Shown here one piece after another: positions 1 through 5,505 of a stretch of 7,616 nt of DNA. Position numbers and translations under genes: made by a program. The notes beneath the pieces were generated by a model. That model was not told the DNA's origin. It saw nothing but the letters and a program-made list of their open reading frames with translations, and made no database searches. How positions within the stretch are numbered: the first letter of the stretch is position 1; every line of letters begins with the position of its first letter. Source of the DNA: Planctomycetota bacterium (GTDB taxonomy: Bacteria > Planctomycetota > MHYJ01 > JACPRB01); contig JAHFOZ010000259.1 in the NCBI GenBank assembly GCA_023261405.1, forward strand, positions 1 through 7,616. Reading direction: 5' to 3'.

Positions 1-2819
1 GCGAACTGGTGAACAAGAAGGTCCGCGAGGACGCCACGGCGCTGCAGGAGCACAACTCCGAGGTCCCCCGGGAGCTGGCCCAGATCGTGGCCCACATGAT
101 GGACCGCGACCCGGACCGGCGATTCCAGACCATGAGCCAGGTGATCGCCTCGCTGGAGAAGTTCCAGCGGGCGAAGGGAGGCGGGGGCGGCGAGGGCCGC
201 GAGCCCTCGAGGCCCATCCATGTCCTGGCGGGCAACCGCAAGGTGCTGGCCGTCGCGGGGGCCGCGGCGGTGGTGGCGCTCGGGCTGGCGGCGTACTTCC
301 TGTTCCGGCCGGTCGACGGGAACGGGGGCGGCCCGGGGGCCACGAACCCGGTGGAGTCGAAGCTGGCGGAGGCGAGGGCGGAGCGCGGCAAGATGAGCCT
401 CGTCAACGCGAAGGGGGCGCGCGACCGCATCGACGAGAAGGACGCGCGCTCCGTGGAGAAGGTCCTTGCGGAATTCGATGCGATCGCGCGTGAGTTCGCG
501 GGGACGGGCATCGGCGCGGAGGCCGAGGTCCACAGGGGGCAGCTGCAGAAACTGCACCGGAGCCTGACGGCCAGGGAGCGCCTGCGCGCGCGCGAGGCGG
601 AGGACGTCGCAGGGTACCGCAAGGTGGCGGAATCGTTCCAGGCCAGGAAGCCGGAACTTGCCGGGGCGTACTTGGCCGCCTCGGCGTACGAGGCGTTCGC
701 GCAGGCGCCGGAGAACAAGGACACCGGGTCGGCCGAGGAGGCTGCGGCGCGCGCGGCGCACATCCGGAAATGGCGCGCGAACGTGGACCGACAGAGGACG
801 GAATACGAGAAGGCCCTGGAGGCGGCGCGGAAGGCCCGGGAACAGAAGCGGTTCAAGGACGCCGCGGAGGGCCTCACCGCCTTCCAGGATGCGGCCAAGA
901 AGGCCGCCCTGGAATGCCCGTTCGCCGAGGACCGCTACGCGGGGCTCCTGGTGGGCCAGATGGCGGCTCTTGACCTCCAGGCCGTGGCCACGGCTGCGCG
1001 CTCCGCCTGGGAGGGCGTGAAGAAGGAGGCGGAGGCCCTCGTCTCCGAGGCGAAGCATGCGGCGGCTATCGAGCTGGTGGGGGCCGTGGTGCAGACGTCC
1101 GTCCGAGAGGTGGCCGAGGAGGCGTCCGAACTGAGGAATTCCCTGAGAGTGCAGCTTTCCAACAAGCTCCGGGACGAGGAGCTGCGGGAGCAGGCAAGGC
1201 TGGCCGAGGAGAGGAAGAAGGCGGGCGAGGCGTTCTCGCGTGAATCGGCGGTCGCGTACGCCCTCTCCCAGAAGCATGACTTCAAGGGGGCCCTCCAGAA
1301 GATGAAGGCGGTGCGGGACGCGAACGCGGGGGAGGAGTTCAAACCACGGCTGGAGCGCCGGGTCGCCGAGCTGGAGAGGGTGGTCCGTCTCAAGGAGACC
1401 CTCATCAAGACCATCAACGATCCGGGCGGGAAGAGCCCCGCGGGATTCCGCCGCGAGTACCAGGCGGGCATGTACGACGGTACGATCACGGAGGCCGACG
1501 ACAAGTCGTTCACCGTCACCCTCAAGTCGGGAGGCACGGTGGCCAAGGCCTGGGGGGAGCTGGACGGTCCCGCATTCTATGAATTCATTCACAAACAGTG
1601 GAAGTATGGAAAGGATCCCCAGGCCCGGGACCCCAACGAGCAGTGCGACCTTGCAGCCGCGTGTCTCGAGTTCGGCCTGTATGACGAGGCTGCGGAAGAG
1701 CTCAACATGGTTCTCACCGCGCTGAAGGCCAACCCGTCGCATCCGGCCTCGCAGGCGGTGCGGACCTTCTGCAACGAGTACCTGGACCGGATCAGCCTGG
1801 GTGAATCGGCCGAGAGCGACGAGATCGAAGCGAAGAAGCGACTGGGCAGGCTGGACGCGCTCATGAGGAGCAGCGCCTTCCAGGCGGCACGGGCGGAGAT
1901 CGACGTCCTCAGGAGGCGATACTCGAAGACGCAGGCCTATCAGGCGTCGCAAGATGCGATCAGGGAGCATCTCGAGAAAATCGACAAGGACGGCGGCGAG
2001 GGACTCAAGAAGAGCATGAAGGAGGACGTCCTCCGGGCCCTGCTGGCCAAGGTTCAGGACGAGCAGTCGGCGGCCCGGAAGGCCCAGCTTGACATCGTCA
2101 GCCGAATCACCCGGATGGACGACCCGATCCTTCGGAACTTTCACCTGGGCAGCGTGTACGGCGCGTCGGGCGATTGGCGCCAGTCCAAGGAGAAGTACCT
2201 GGAGGCCCGAAGGCTGGCCCAGGGGGCGCTCCGAAAGAAGGATGCCGGCCGGGAGGGGCTGCCTCTTCTGGGGGTGGTCTATGCGGAGTTGTACCGGAAT
2301 GCCGTGGTCACGAAGGACCCGAAGGGGGCCGAAAACATCCGAAACGAAGGGAGTCAGATCTTCCTGACGGCCGAGGGCAAGGAGGAGGAGTGGTGGACGG
2401 AGATGAAGGGGTACCTGGCTCTCTGGGGGGAGACGGTCTTCCCGCAGGAGGAGAAGCGCATCGCCAAGCTCAGGGAGGATGTCCGCAGCGGGCAGGACGA
2501 CCCGCAACGCATCTGGACCTTGGCGGTCGCCTACCAGGAAGGGCTCCACAATGTGCCGGAGGCGCGCGGGCACCTGGCTTACCTGCTGGCGAACCACCCC
2601 GAGTTCCCCCAGGTGAAGAACGGGGAGTGCCTGTACCGGCTGGCGGAATTGCAGTATGCGGCGCGCGAGGTTCGGGAGGCGACACGCCGGTATCACGAGC
2701 TGGCCGACATGCACAGGTCGCACCCCAAGGTCGTCGACTCCAAGCCCCAGGATTCGGTGAAGCGCCGCCTGGACAATTGCTACCTGCTCCAGCTGGCCAT
2801 GGGCTACCGGGAGAAATAG
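1..2819 (+). CDS. Transmembrane Ser/Thr protein kinase, C-terminal part (5' truncated by window)
   Basis: The reading frame is open at the left edge (codons begin at base 3), so the start lies outside the window; the GTG at 9 is internal. Numbered from that GTG, residues 1-52 look like the end of a bacterial Ser/Thr kinase catalytic domain: VPRELAQIVAHMM followed by DPDRRFQ, whose Arg is the conserved subdomain XI arginine. A Gly-rich linker (about 56-75) leads to one membrane helix (about 79-99). The rest, over 800 residues, should be extracytoplasmic: an Ala/Glu/Lys/Arg-rich helical or coiled-coil stretch (about 115-470), a small beta-rich insert with GMYDGTITEADD and VTLKSGG (about 480-525) that resembles an SH3/LSm-like fold, then TPR-like helices to the C-terminus. 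The catalytic motifs (DFG, HRD) lie upstream and cannot be seen. The role is probably sensing or scaffolding at the envelope; the ligand is unknown. The stop overlaps the ribosome binding site of the next gene. Confidence 0.85.
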   Translation, partial: ELVNKKVREDATALQEHNSEVPRELAQIVAHMMDRDPDRRFQTMSQVIASLEKFQRAKGGGGGEGREPSRPIHVLAGNRKVLAVAGAAAVVALGLAAYFLFRPVDGNGGGPGATNPVESKLAEARAERGKMSLVNAKGARDRIDEKDARSVEKVLAEFDAIAREFAGTGIGAEAEVHRGQLQKLHRSLTARERLRAREAEDVAGYRKVAESFQARKPELAGAYLAASAYEAFAQAPENKDTGSAEEAAARAAHIRKWRANVDRQRTEYEKALEAARKAREQKRFKDAAEGLTAFQDAAKKAALECPFAEDRYAGLLVGQMAALDLQAVATAARSAWEGVKKEAEALVSEAKHAAAIELVGAVVQTSVREVAEEASELRNSLRVQLSNKLRDEELREQARLAEERKKAGEAFSRESAVAYALSQKHDFKGALQKMKAVRDANAGEEFKPRLERRVAELERVVRLKETLIKTINDPGGKSPAGFRREYQAGMYDGTITEADDKSFTVTLKSGGTVAKAWGELDGPAFYEFIHKQWKYGKDPQARDPNEQCDLAAACLEFGLYDEAAEELNMVLTALKANPSHPASQAVRTFCNEYLDRISLGESAESDEIEAKKRLGRLDALMRSSAFQAARAEIDVLRRRYSKTQAYQASQDAIREHLEKIDKDGGEGLKKSMKEDVLRALLAKVQDEQSAARKAQLDIVSRITRMDDPILRNFHLGSVYGASGDWRQSKEKYLEARRLAQGALRKKDAGREGLPLLGVVYAELYRNAVVTKDPKGAENIRNEGSQIFLTAEGKEEEWWTEMKGYLALWGETVFPQEEKRIAKLREDVRSGQDDPQRIWTLAVAYQEGLHNVPEARGHLAYLLANHPEFPQVKNGECLYRLAELQYAAREVREATRRYHELADMHRSHPKVVDSKPQDSVKRRLDNCYLLQLAMGYREK

Positions 2820-2823
2820 GAGG
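2818..2823 (+). promoter_or_regulatory. Ribosome binding site AGGAGG overlapping the kinase stop
   Basis: A perfect AGGAGG begins inside the TAG stop of the kinase gene (2817-2819) and lies 4 bases before the ATG at 2828. It fixes the start of the DUF167 gene and suggests that translation of the two genes is linked. Confidence 0.75.
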
Positions 2824-2827
2824 CGGC

Positions 2828-3088
2828 ATGTTCCGCCTCCCGCTCAAGGTCGTTCCCGGGGCCTCCCGGGACCGCATTGTGGGGTGGGTGGGGAATCGCC
2901 TGAAGATCGCCGTGACGGCGCCGCCGGAGCGCGGGAAGGCGAACCGAATGGTCCTGGACTTGCTTGCGAAGGCGCTCGGCCTCCCTCGTTCCAGGATCCG
3001 CCTGGTTTCGGGCGAGGCATCACCGCGCAAGGCGGTCGAGGTGGATGCACCTGCCGGGCTACTGGGGGGACGGCTTCCGCCCAGATGA
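2828..3088 (+). CDS. DUF167 / YggU-family (UPF0235) small protein
   Basis: An 86-residue protein of the DUF167/YggU family. It has the family's usual order: an N-terminal strand (LKVVPGASRDRI), a beta strand ending in the signature VTAPPERGKANRMV (about 28-42), the helix LLAKALGL, then RIRLVSGEASPRKAVEV. The family is about 80-110 residues, so this is full length. Members are small alpha/beta proteins of unproven biochemical function, so I assign none. The ATG is chosen because an AGGAGG (2818-2823) sits 4 bases upstream, starting inside the kinase stop codon. The 8-base gap suggests co-transcription and possibly coupling with the kinase. No clear terminator follows. Confidence 0.85.
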   Translation: MFRLPLKVVPGASRDRIVGWVGNRLKIAVTAPPERGKANRMVLDLLAKALGLPRSRIRLVSGEASPRKAVEVDAPAGLLGGRLPPR

Positions 3089-3302
3089 GGAGGGCGATCA
3101 CTTCCGCCGGAGGGAAACCGTCATTTCGGCTGGAGCCGGTCCCGGGGGAAGAATGGCGTGGAAGGTTCGGAGCGGGGAGAATTTTCCTTGCGTGGCAGGC
3201 CTCCTGCAGGCACGGAATTTGCCCTCAAAGTATGGGGGTTTGTCGTATAATTGTTGTGGAAACTCGGACAGGAATAACCCCTTGGGCTCGAGCGTTTTTG
3301 TG
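3089..3302. other. Intergenic stretch without a supported gene
   Basis: About 214 bases between the DUF167 stop and the strong promoter. Open frames exist in several phases but have no recognisable protein character and no good ribosome binding site. Small hairpins can be drawn (GCAGG-CCT-CCTGC near 3195-3212), but none is followed by a T-tract, so I see no convincing terminator for the upstream operon. A perfect TATAAT at 3246-3251 has no matching -35 at normal spacing. Confidence 0.5.
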
Positions 3303-3330
3303 TTGACACCGGGTGAGCTTCTGGTATACT
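3303..3330 (+). promoter_or_regulatory. Strong sigma70-type promoter (TTGACA-16-TATACT)
   Basis: TTGACA at 3303-3308 is a perfect -35 hexamer. After a 16-base spacer, TATACT at 3325-3330 matches five of six -10 positions. A purine at 3337 is a natural start site. This is the best promoter in the window. It does not point directly into a protein gene, but into a region of about 400 bases that ends in a terminator. Confidence 0.75.
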
Positions 3331-3372
3331 CAGCTTAGTGAAAAGGCCTCAAGGGAGGCCCAGGGAGTAGTG

Positions 3373-3489
3373 ATGTCGGAGGGCGAGGAAACGGTCAGAG
3401 AGAGCGAGAAACTTTGGGGGGAGGCCGGTAGTCCCGCTTCCACCCGCGGGCAGCCAGCATGGCTGCCGGGAAAGATTTCTGTTCTTTGA
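3373..3489 (+). CDS. Possible 38-residue small ORF inside the RNA region
   Basis: An ATG at 3373 preceded by AGGGAG (3362-3367, 5-base spacing) opens 38 codons ending at TGA 3487-3489. The product begins MSEGEETVRE and is acidic at the N-terminus, with no recognised domain, signal or membrane segment. Third-position GC is only about 60 percent by hand count, lower than in the neighbouring genes, and the frame overlaps strong RNA hairpins. A chance frame in a structured RNA is more likely than a real gene, but the ribosome binding site is good enough to record. Confidence 0.15.
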   Translation: MSEGEETVRESEKLWGEAGSPASTRGQPAWLPGKISVL

Positions 3490-3597
3490 GTGTCGGGTGC
3501 GTCAAGTTTCAGTACGGCTTTTGCCGATCATAGGGACGTGCAGACGCTTGAATCTGGGGCATAACCCGGCTGGGCATGGGGGCTCAAGCTTAGGGGG

Positions 3598-3648
3598 CGC
3601 GTAGGCCAAACTAGTATAGAGTGCCTAGCACATATGTTTGGCCGCGCG
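3598..3648 (+). repeat. Long inverted repeat (hairpin) in the RNA region
   Basis: GGCCAAAC (3604-3611) and GTTTGGCC (3636-3643) are perfect inverted copies. They are flanked by CGCG (3598-3601) pairing with CGCG (3645-3648), and an inner GTGC-CTA-GCAC hairpin (3621-3631) caps the stem. The 12 flanking pairs plus the inner stem make this the most obvious structural element of the region. It sits right beside the long-range helix strand starting at 3651. Confidence 0.6.
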
Positions 3649-3677
3649 AGCCCAAAATCTGTTTCCCCCTCTCTCCA

Positions 3678-3738
3678 GGGCCAGGCCGCTCTTGACAGGG
3701 CAACCCCCTCGAAATGGTGGCCTGGCTCCTTTTATTTT
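3678..3738 (+). terminator. Rho-independent terminator
   Basis: GGGCCAGGCC (3678-3687) pairs with GGCCTGGCTC (3719-3728), ten pairs with one G-U, extendable by three weaker pairs. TTTTATTTT follows at 3730-3738. The loop is long (about 25-31 bases) and may hold a small AGGG/CCCT stem. It ends the transcript from the 3303-3330 promoter, 33 bases before the next gene's start. Confidence 0.65.
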
Positions 3739-3764
3739 AAATCGATTTCGCCCACCGCTATATT
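3736..3764 (+). promoter_or_regulatory. Possible promoter giving a leaderless DUF2203 mRNA
   Basis: TATATT (3759-3764) resembles a -10, and TTTAAA (3736-3741) lies 17 bases upstream as a weak -35. The expected start site is about 7-8 bases downstream, which falls on the A of the ATG at 3772. With no Shine-Dalgarno before that ATG, a leaderless transcript is a natural reading. The -35 overlaps the T-tract of the preceding terminator. Confidence 0.4.
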
Positions 3765-3771
3765 GGGTTAT

Positions 3772-4200
3772 ATGGGTCCGAAGATCTACATCGCGCGGGA
3801 TGCGTCCAGTCTGATTCCGGACCTCGAGAAGATTTTCGAGCAGGTAGACCGCCTGCGCGCCCGCCTGAAGCACATCAAGGGAAAGGTCGATGTCCTTGAA
3901 CTGCTTTGGGGGGATGAAGTGCGGGCGGAAACGACTCCCGATCACCGTGAATACACGCATTACCTTGATGAGATCGAGCAATCAAAGAAGGATTTTGACG
4001 CGGTCAATCGTAAATTTGCGGAGATGGAGACCCTGGTCAAGAGCCTCGACCAGGGCCTTGTTGATTTTTACGGGGTGATCGAGGGGCGGCTTGTTTTCCT
4101 GTGCTGGAAGCGGGGGGAAAGAGCGGTTGAGTACTATCACCACCTTGAGGAGGGGTTCCAGGGCCGCCAACCCATTCCTGCGGAAGAACTTGCCCGCTGA
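3772..4200 (+). CDS. DUF2203 family protein
   Basis: A 142-residue DUF2203 protein. The C-terminal signature is unmistakable: GLVDFYGVIEGRLVFLCW (about 95-112) followed by YYHHLEEGFQGRQPI (about 121-135). The N-terminal half is a charged helix pair with many Glu/Lys/Arg, as usual for the family, whose function is unknown. The frame is open upstream to an ATG at 3634, but that extension (46 residues) runs through the RNA region and terminator, has no family similarity that I can see, and its ATG lies in a hairpin; the ATG at 3772 starts directly with the typical N-terminus. There is no Shine-Dalgarno, so initiation may be leaderless. It is the first gene of the tight cluster that continues with the Fe-S scaffold 27 bases on. 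Confidence 0.85.
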   Translation: MGPKIYIARDASSLIPDLEKIFEQVDRLRARLKHIKGKVDVLELLWGDEVRAETTPDHREYTHYLDEIEQSKKDFDAVNRKFAEMETLVKSLDQGLVDFYGVIEGRLVFLCWKRGERAVEYYHHLEEGFQGRQPIPAEELAR

Positions 4201-4227
4201 CTCTGGGCCCATCCAGGCATAACGCCA

Positions 4228-4587
4228 ATGCCGTTCGAAGGGTACAACCCCAAGGCCATGGACCACTTCTTGAATCCCCGGAATACGGGGGAGGTCAGGA
4301 ACCCGACCCATTCGGCCAGCGTGCGCAACGCCGCGTGCGGGGACATGGTCAAGCTGACCCTTCGCGTGGAAAATGGATTGATCACGGAGGCGCGTGCGAA
4401 GACATTCGGATGCGCCGCGGCGATTGCGTCAAGCTCGGCCCTGACCGAGCTCATCATTGGGCGGGGTGTTGAAGAGGTCCGGGGATTGAAGAATTCGGAT
4501 GTGCTTGCCCTGCTGGGGGGGCTTCCGGAGGGGAAGGAAGCGTGCTCGGTGGCGGCGGAAGACGCATTACGGGAGGCCTTCAAGTGA
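4228..4587 (+). CDS. IscU/NifU-N-like iron-sulfur cluster assembly scaffold
   Basis: A 119-residue scaffold of the IscU/NifU N-terminal family, which builds Fe-S clusters in the cytoplasm from cysteine-desulfurase sulfur and hands them to apo-proteins. The motifs run in the normal order: DHFLNPRNTGEV (12-23), AACGD with Cys37 and Asp39, FGCAAAIASSSALTEL with Cys62, and GKEACSVAAEDAL with Cys106. All three ligand cysteines and the Asp are present. Two differences from classic IscU stand out. The residue before the third Cys, normally His, is Ala105, and the LPPVK motif recognised by HscA is LPEGK. The C-terminal helix is also short, stopping at REAFK. The ribosome binding site is weak (AGG near 4215). 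Its stop overlaps the GTG start of the selenoprotein gene by 4 bases, so the two are probably coupled. Confidence 0.88.
   Translation: MPFEGYNPKAMDHFLNPRNTGEVRNPTHSASVRNAACGDMVKLTLRVENGLITEARAKTFGCAAAIASSSALTELIIGRGVEEVRGLKNSDVLALLGGLPEGKEACSVAAEDALREAFK
4571..4576 (+). promoter_or_regulatory. Ribosome binding site GGGAGG deciding the GTG start at 4584
   Basis: GGGAGG lies 7 bases before GTG 4584, inside the end of the scaffold gene. It supports translation starting at 4584, upstream of the in-frame TGA, and so argues that the full 138-codon frame is real and not only the part after the TGA. Confidence 0.75.
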
Positions 4588-5000
4588 CAGGGAAACAAGC
4601 GCCTGATTTCTCCCTGGCCTCCGGAGACGGGAAGACCTACGCGCTCAAGGACTTCCAAGGGCGGCATCTGGTCCTGGTCTTTTATTGCATGAACGACACT
4701 CCAGGCTGAAACAAGCAACTCTCCGCCTTGCGGGACGACAAGGCAAGATTCGAGAAGGCGGGGGCAGCCATTCTCGGCGTCAACAGTGCGGGGCCGGCAG
4801 CACATGCAGCCTACTGCGCTACGTTCGGATTCGGGTTTCCGATCCTGGCCGATGAGAAGCTGGAGATGTCCAAGGCCTATGGTGCGGAGAAGGGGGGCGG
4901 CGTCCGGCGTACCGTAGTGCTGGTGGGGCCCGATGGGATCATCAAATTTCATAAGTACGGCATGCCCACGGATGACGAGATCCTGGCGGCCTTGAAGTGA
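4584..5000 (+). CDS. bcp: Selenocysteine-containing peroxiredoxin (PrxQ/Bcp family), Sec encoded by TGA 4707-4709
   Basis: Read with TGA 4707-4709 as selenocysteine, this is a 138-residue PrxQ/Bcp peroxiredoxin, a thiol peroxidase that reduces H2O2 and organic hydroperoxides in the cytoplasm. The N-terminus (QAPDFSLASGDGKTYALKDF) is typical, and VLVFYCMNDTPGU places Sec42 where the peroxidatic Cys of TPGC belongs, with Thr39 at the usual place. The common resolving Cys five residues later is absent (Leu47 region); Cys78 in AAYCATFGFGFPIL, 36 residues on, fits the alternative resolving site of some PrxQ proteins. Arg109 in GVRRTVVLV is the expected active-site Arg. Cys35 replaces the usual Pro of PxxxTxxC. 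GTG 4584 has a good GGGAGG site and overlaps the scaffold stop; the end overlaps the next start. A SECIS-like hairpin follows the TGA. The alternative is a nonsense mutation, but the exact position makes that unlikely. Gene callers would report only about 4728-5000. Confidence 0.85.
4707..4709 (+). other. In-frame TGA read as selenocysteine (Sec42)
   Basis: TGA falls at codon 42 of the peroxiredoxin frame, directly after ACT-CCA-GGC (Thr-Pro-Gly), the position occupied by the peroxidatic Cys (TGC/TGT) in ordinary family members. The frame is open for 41 codons before and 96 codons after. Other genes here use TGA as a normal stop, so general code reassignment is ruled out. Confidence 0.85.
4725..4744 (+). 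promoter_or_regulatory. Bacterial SECIS-like hairpin
   Basis: GCCTTG (4725-4730) pairs perfectly with CAAGGC (4739-4744) around an 8-base loop CGGGACGA. The loop begins 22 bases after the TGA, and its second base is G. Known bacterial SECIS elements have a short stem-loop whose apical loop lies roughly 16-37 nt after the UGA, with G in the first two loop positions, so this fits. A weaker lower stem TCTC/GAGA (4720-4723 with 4752-4755) may extend it. SelB would bind here to deliver Sec-tRNA; the Sel genes are not in the window. Confidence 0.7.
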
Positions 5001-5482
5001 TCAAGACCGTCTCGGCGGTCTACTTTGTCGCGCTGGGCCTCTGGGTAGGAGGTCTGGCCACTCTGTCCTTCGTCGTGGCACCGCTCCTGTTCAAGACGGA
5101 CCGCCCCCACGCCGGAGTCAATTTCGGGACCATCCTCCGGGGGTTCGCATGGGTGGAGGGGGTCTGCGCCGTACTCGTGGTGGGCGGGGCCCTCATGCTT
5201 CAGTTCCACTTCGGAGGCCGGGCGGGGGTCGCCAGGGTGGCGCTCTCGGTGCTGATGGCACTCCTGTTTTCCATCCACGCCTTTGGGATCTCCCCACGCA
5301 TTGCCGCCGAACGCTCGGCGATCCCCGACTTCCAGGAACTCGCCCCAGGACACCCCTCCAGGGCATGCTTCGATTCCCTCCATCGCTGGTCGGTCAGAGT
5401 GGTCGGGGCCAACATCCTCCTCGGCTTTTCCCTGTTGGCCCTGTCCGCGGCTTCACTGGCCGCCTCCAGACCTCAACCATAA
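4997..5482 (+). CDS. Four-helix membrane protein, DUF4149/TMEM205-like
   Basis: A 161-residue integral membrane protein with four hydrophobic segments at about 5-30, 51-70, 80-97 and 131-155. The first has the W-x-GG pattern (GLWVGGLATLSFVVAPLLF), and the last is preceded by FDSLHRWSVRVVGANILLG. Both resemble DUF4149/TMEM205-type proteins, whose biochemical role is unknown. Between helices 3 and 4 lies a polar loop (about 100-130). The start is GTG 4997, whose last two bases begin the TGA stop of the peroxiredoxin gene, so this is a second GTGA coupling in a row; the ribosome binding site is weak. The position suggests a role tied to the selenoprotein, but nothing in the sequence defines it. 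Confidence 0.75.
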   Translation: MIKTVSAVYFVALGLWVGGLATLSFVVAPLLFKTDRPHAGVNFGTILRGFAWVEGVCAVLVVGGALMLQFHFGGRAGVARVALSVLMALLFSIHAFGISPRIAAERSAIPDFQELAPGHPSRACFDSLHRWSVRVVGANILLGFSLLALSAASLAASRPQP

Positions 5483-5505
5483 AGCGGACGGTCCCTTTTA
5501 TGGCT
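5477..5505 (+). repeat. Imperfect direct repeat, copy A
   Basis: From CCATAAA to ATGGCT, this 29-base stretch matches 5872-5900 at 23 of 29 positions without gaps. It spans the stop codon of the membrane protein gene and the first codons of the DUF309 gene. Together the two copies bracket the DUF309 gene. Confidence 0.4.

Larger units (their letters stand above)
3337..3738 (+). ncRNA. Candidate structured non-coding RNA of about 400 nt, family unknown
   Basis: The region runs from a near-consensus promoter to a terminator and shows extensive pairing. There is a 5' hairpin, GGCCTC/GAGGCC (3345-3360). A long-range helix pairs 3398-3412 with 3661-3675 (13 of 15 pairs) and continues as TTTGGG 3413-3418 with CCCAAA 3651-3656. 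Inside lie hairpins GGCAGCCA/TGGCTGCC (3449-3467), CGGC-TTTT-GCCG (3515-3526) and a long one at 3598-3648. The long-range helix ends 3 bases before the terminator stem, as expected for one structural domain. I checked for RNase P RNA (GAGGAAAGTCC), tmRNA (T-loop and CCA end), SRP RNA (GGAAGGAAGC) and T-box motifs and found none. It could be a free sRNA or a terminated leader of the downstream operon. Both ends are estimates, and folding was done by eye. Confidence 0.5.

Noticed and set aside
935..1546. Long open frame antisense to the kinase gene (203 codons)
   Set aside because: It mirrors the biased codon use of the GC-rich kinase gene on the other strand, and its product is Ser/Arg/Ala-rich without any recognisable motif.
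3246..3251. TATAAT as a promoter -10
   Set aside because: The hexamer is perfect, but no -35 stands at 16-18 bases and no TGn extension precedes it; nothing clear begins downstream before the stronger promoter.
3692..3697. TTGACA as a second -35 element
   Set aside because: No -10-like hexamer lies 16-18 bases downstream, and the site is in the loop of the terminator hairpin.
3337..3738. RNase P RNA, tmRNA or SRP RNA
   Set aside because: Size and context fit the first two, and AACCCGGCT near 3563-3571 recalls an RNase P motif, but the GAGGAAAGTCC element, the tmRNA T-loop and CCA end, and the SRP GGAAGGAAGC core are all missing.
3634..3771. 46-residue N-terminal extension of the DUF2203 protein from ATG 3634
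   Set aside because: It crosses a strong hairpin, a terminator and a T-tract, has no ribosome binding site and no family similarity; the ATG at 3772 gives the normal N-terminus.
4728..5000. Separate short CDS starting at ATG 4728 (peroxiredoxin C-terminal fragment)
   Set aside because: It would lack the active site and has no ribosome binding site. The upstream frame carries the matching N-terminal half in the same phase, so the whole is one gene with Sec.
4584..5000. Peroxiredoxin as a pseudogene with a nonsense mutation
   Set aside because: The only in-frame stop is exactly at the catalytic Cys position, the rest of the frame is undamaged, both ends are overlapped with neighbours and a SECIS-like hairpin follows.
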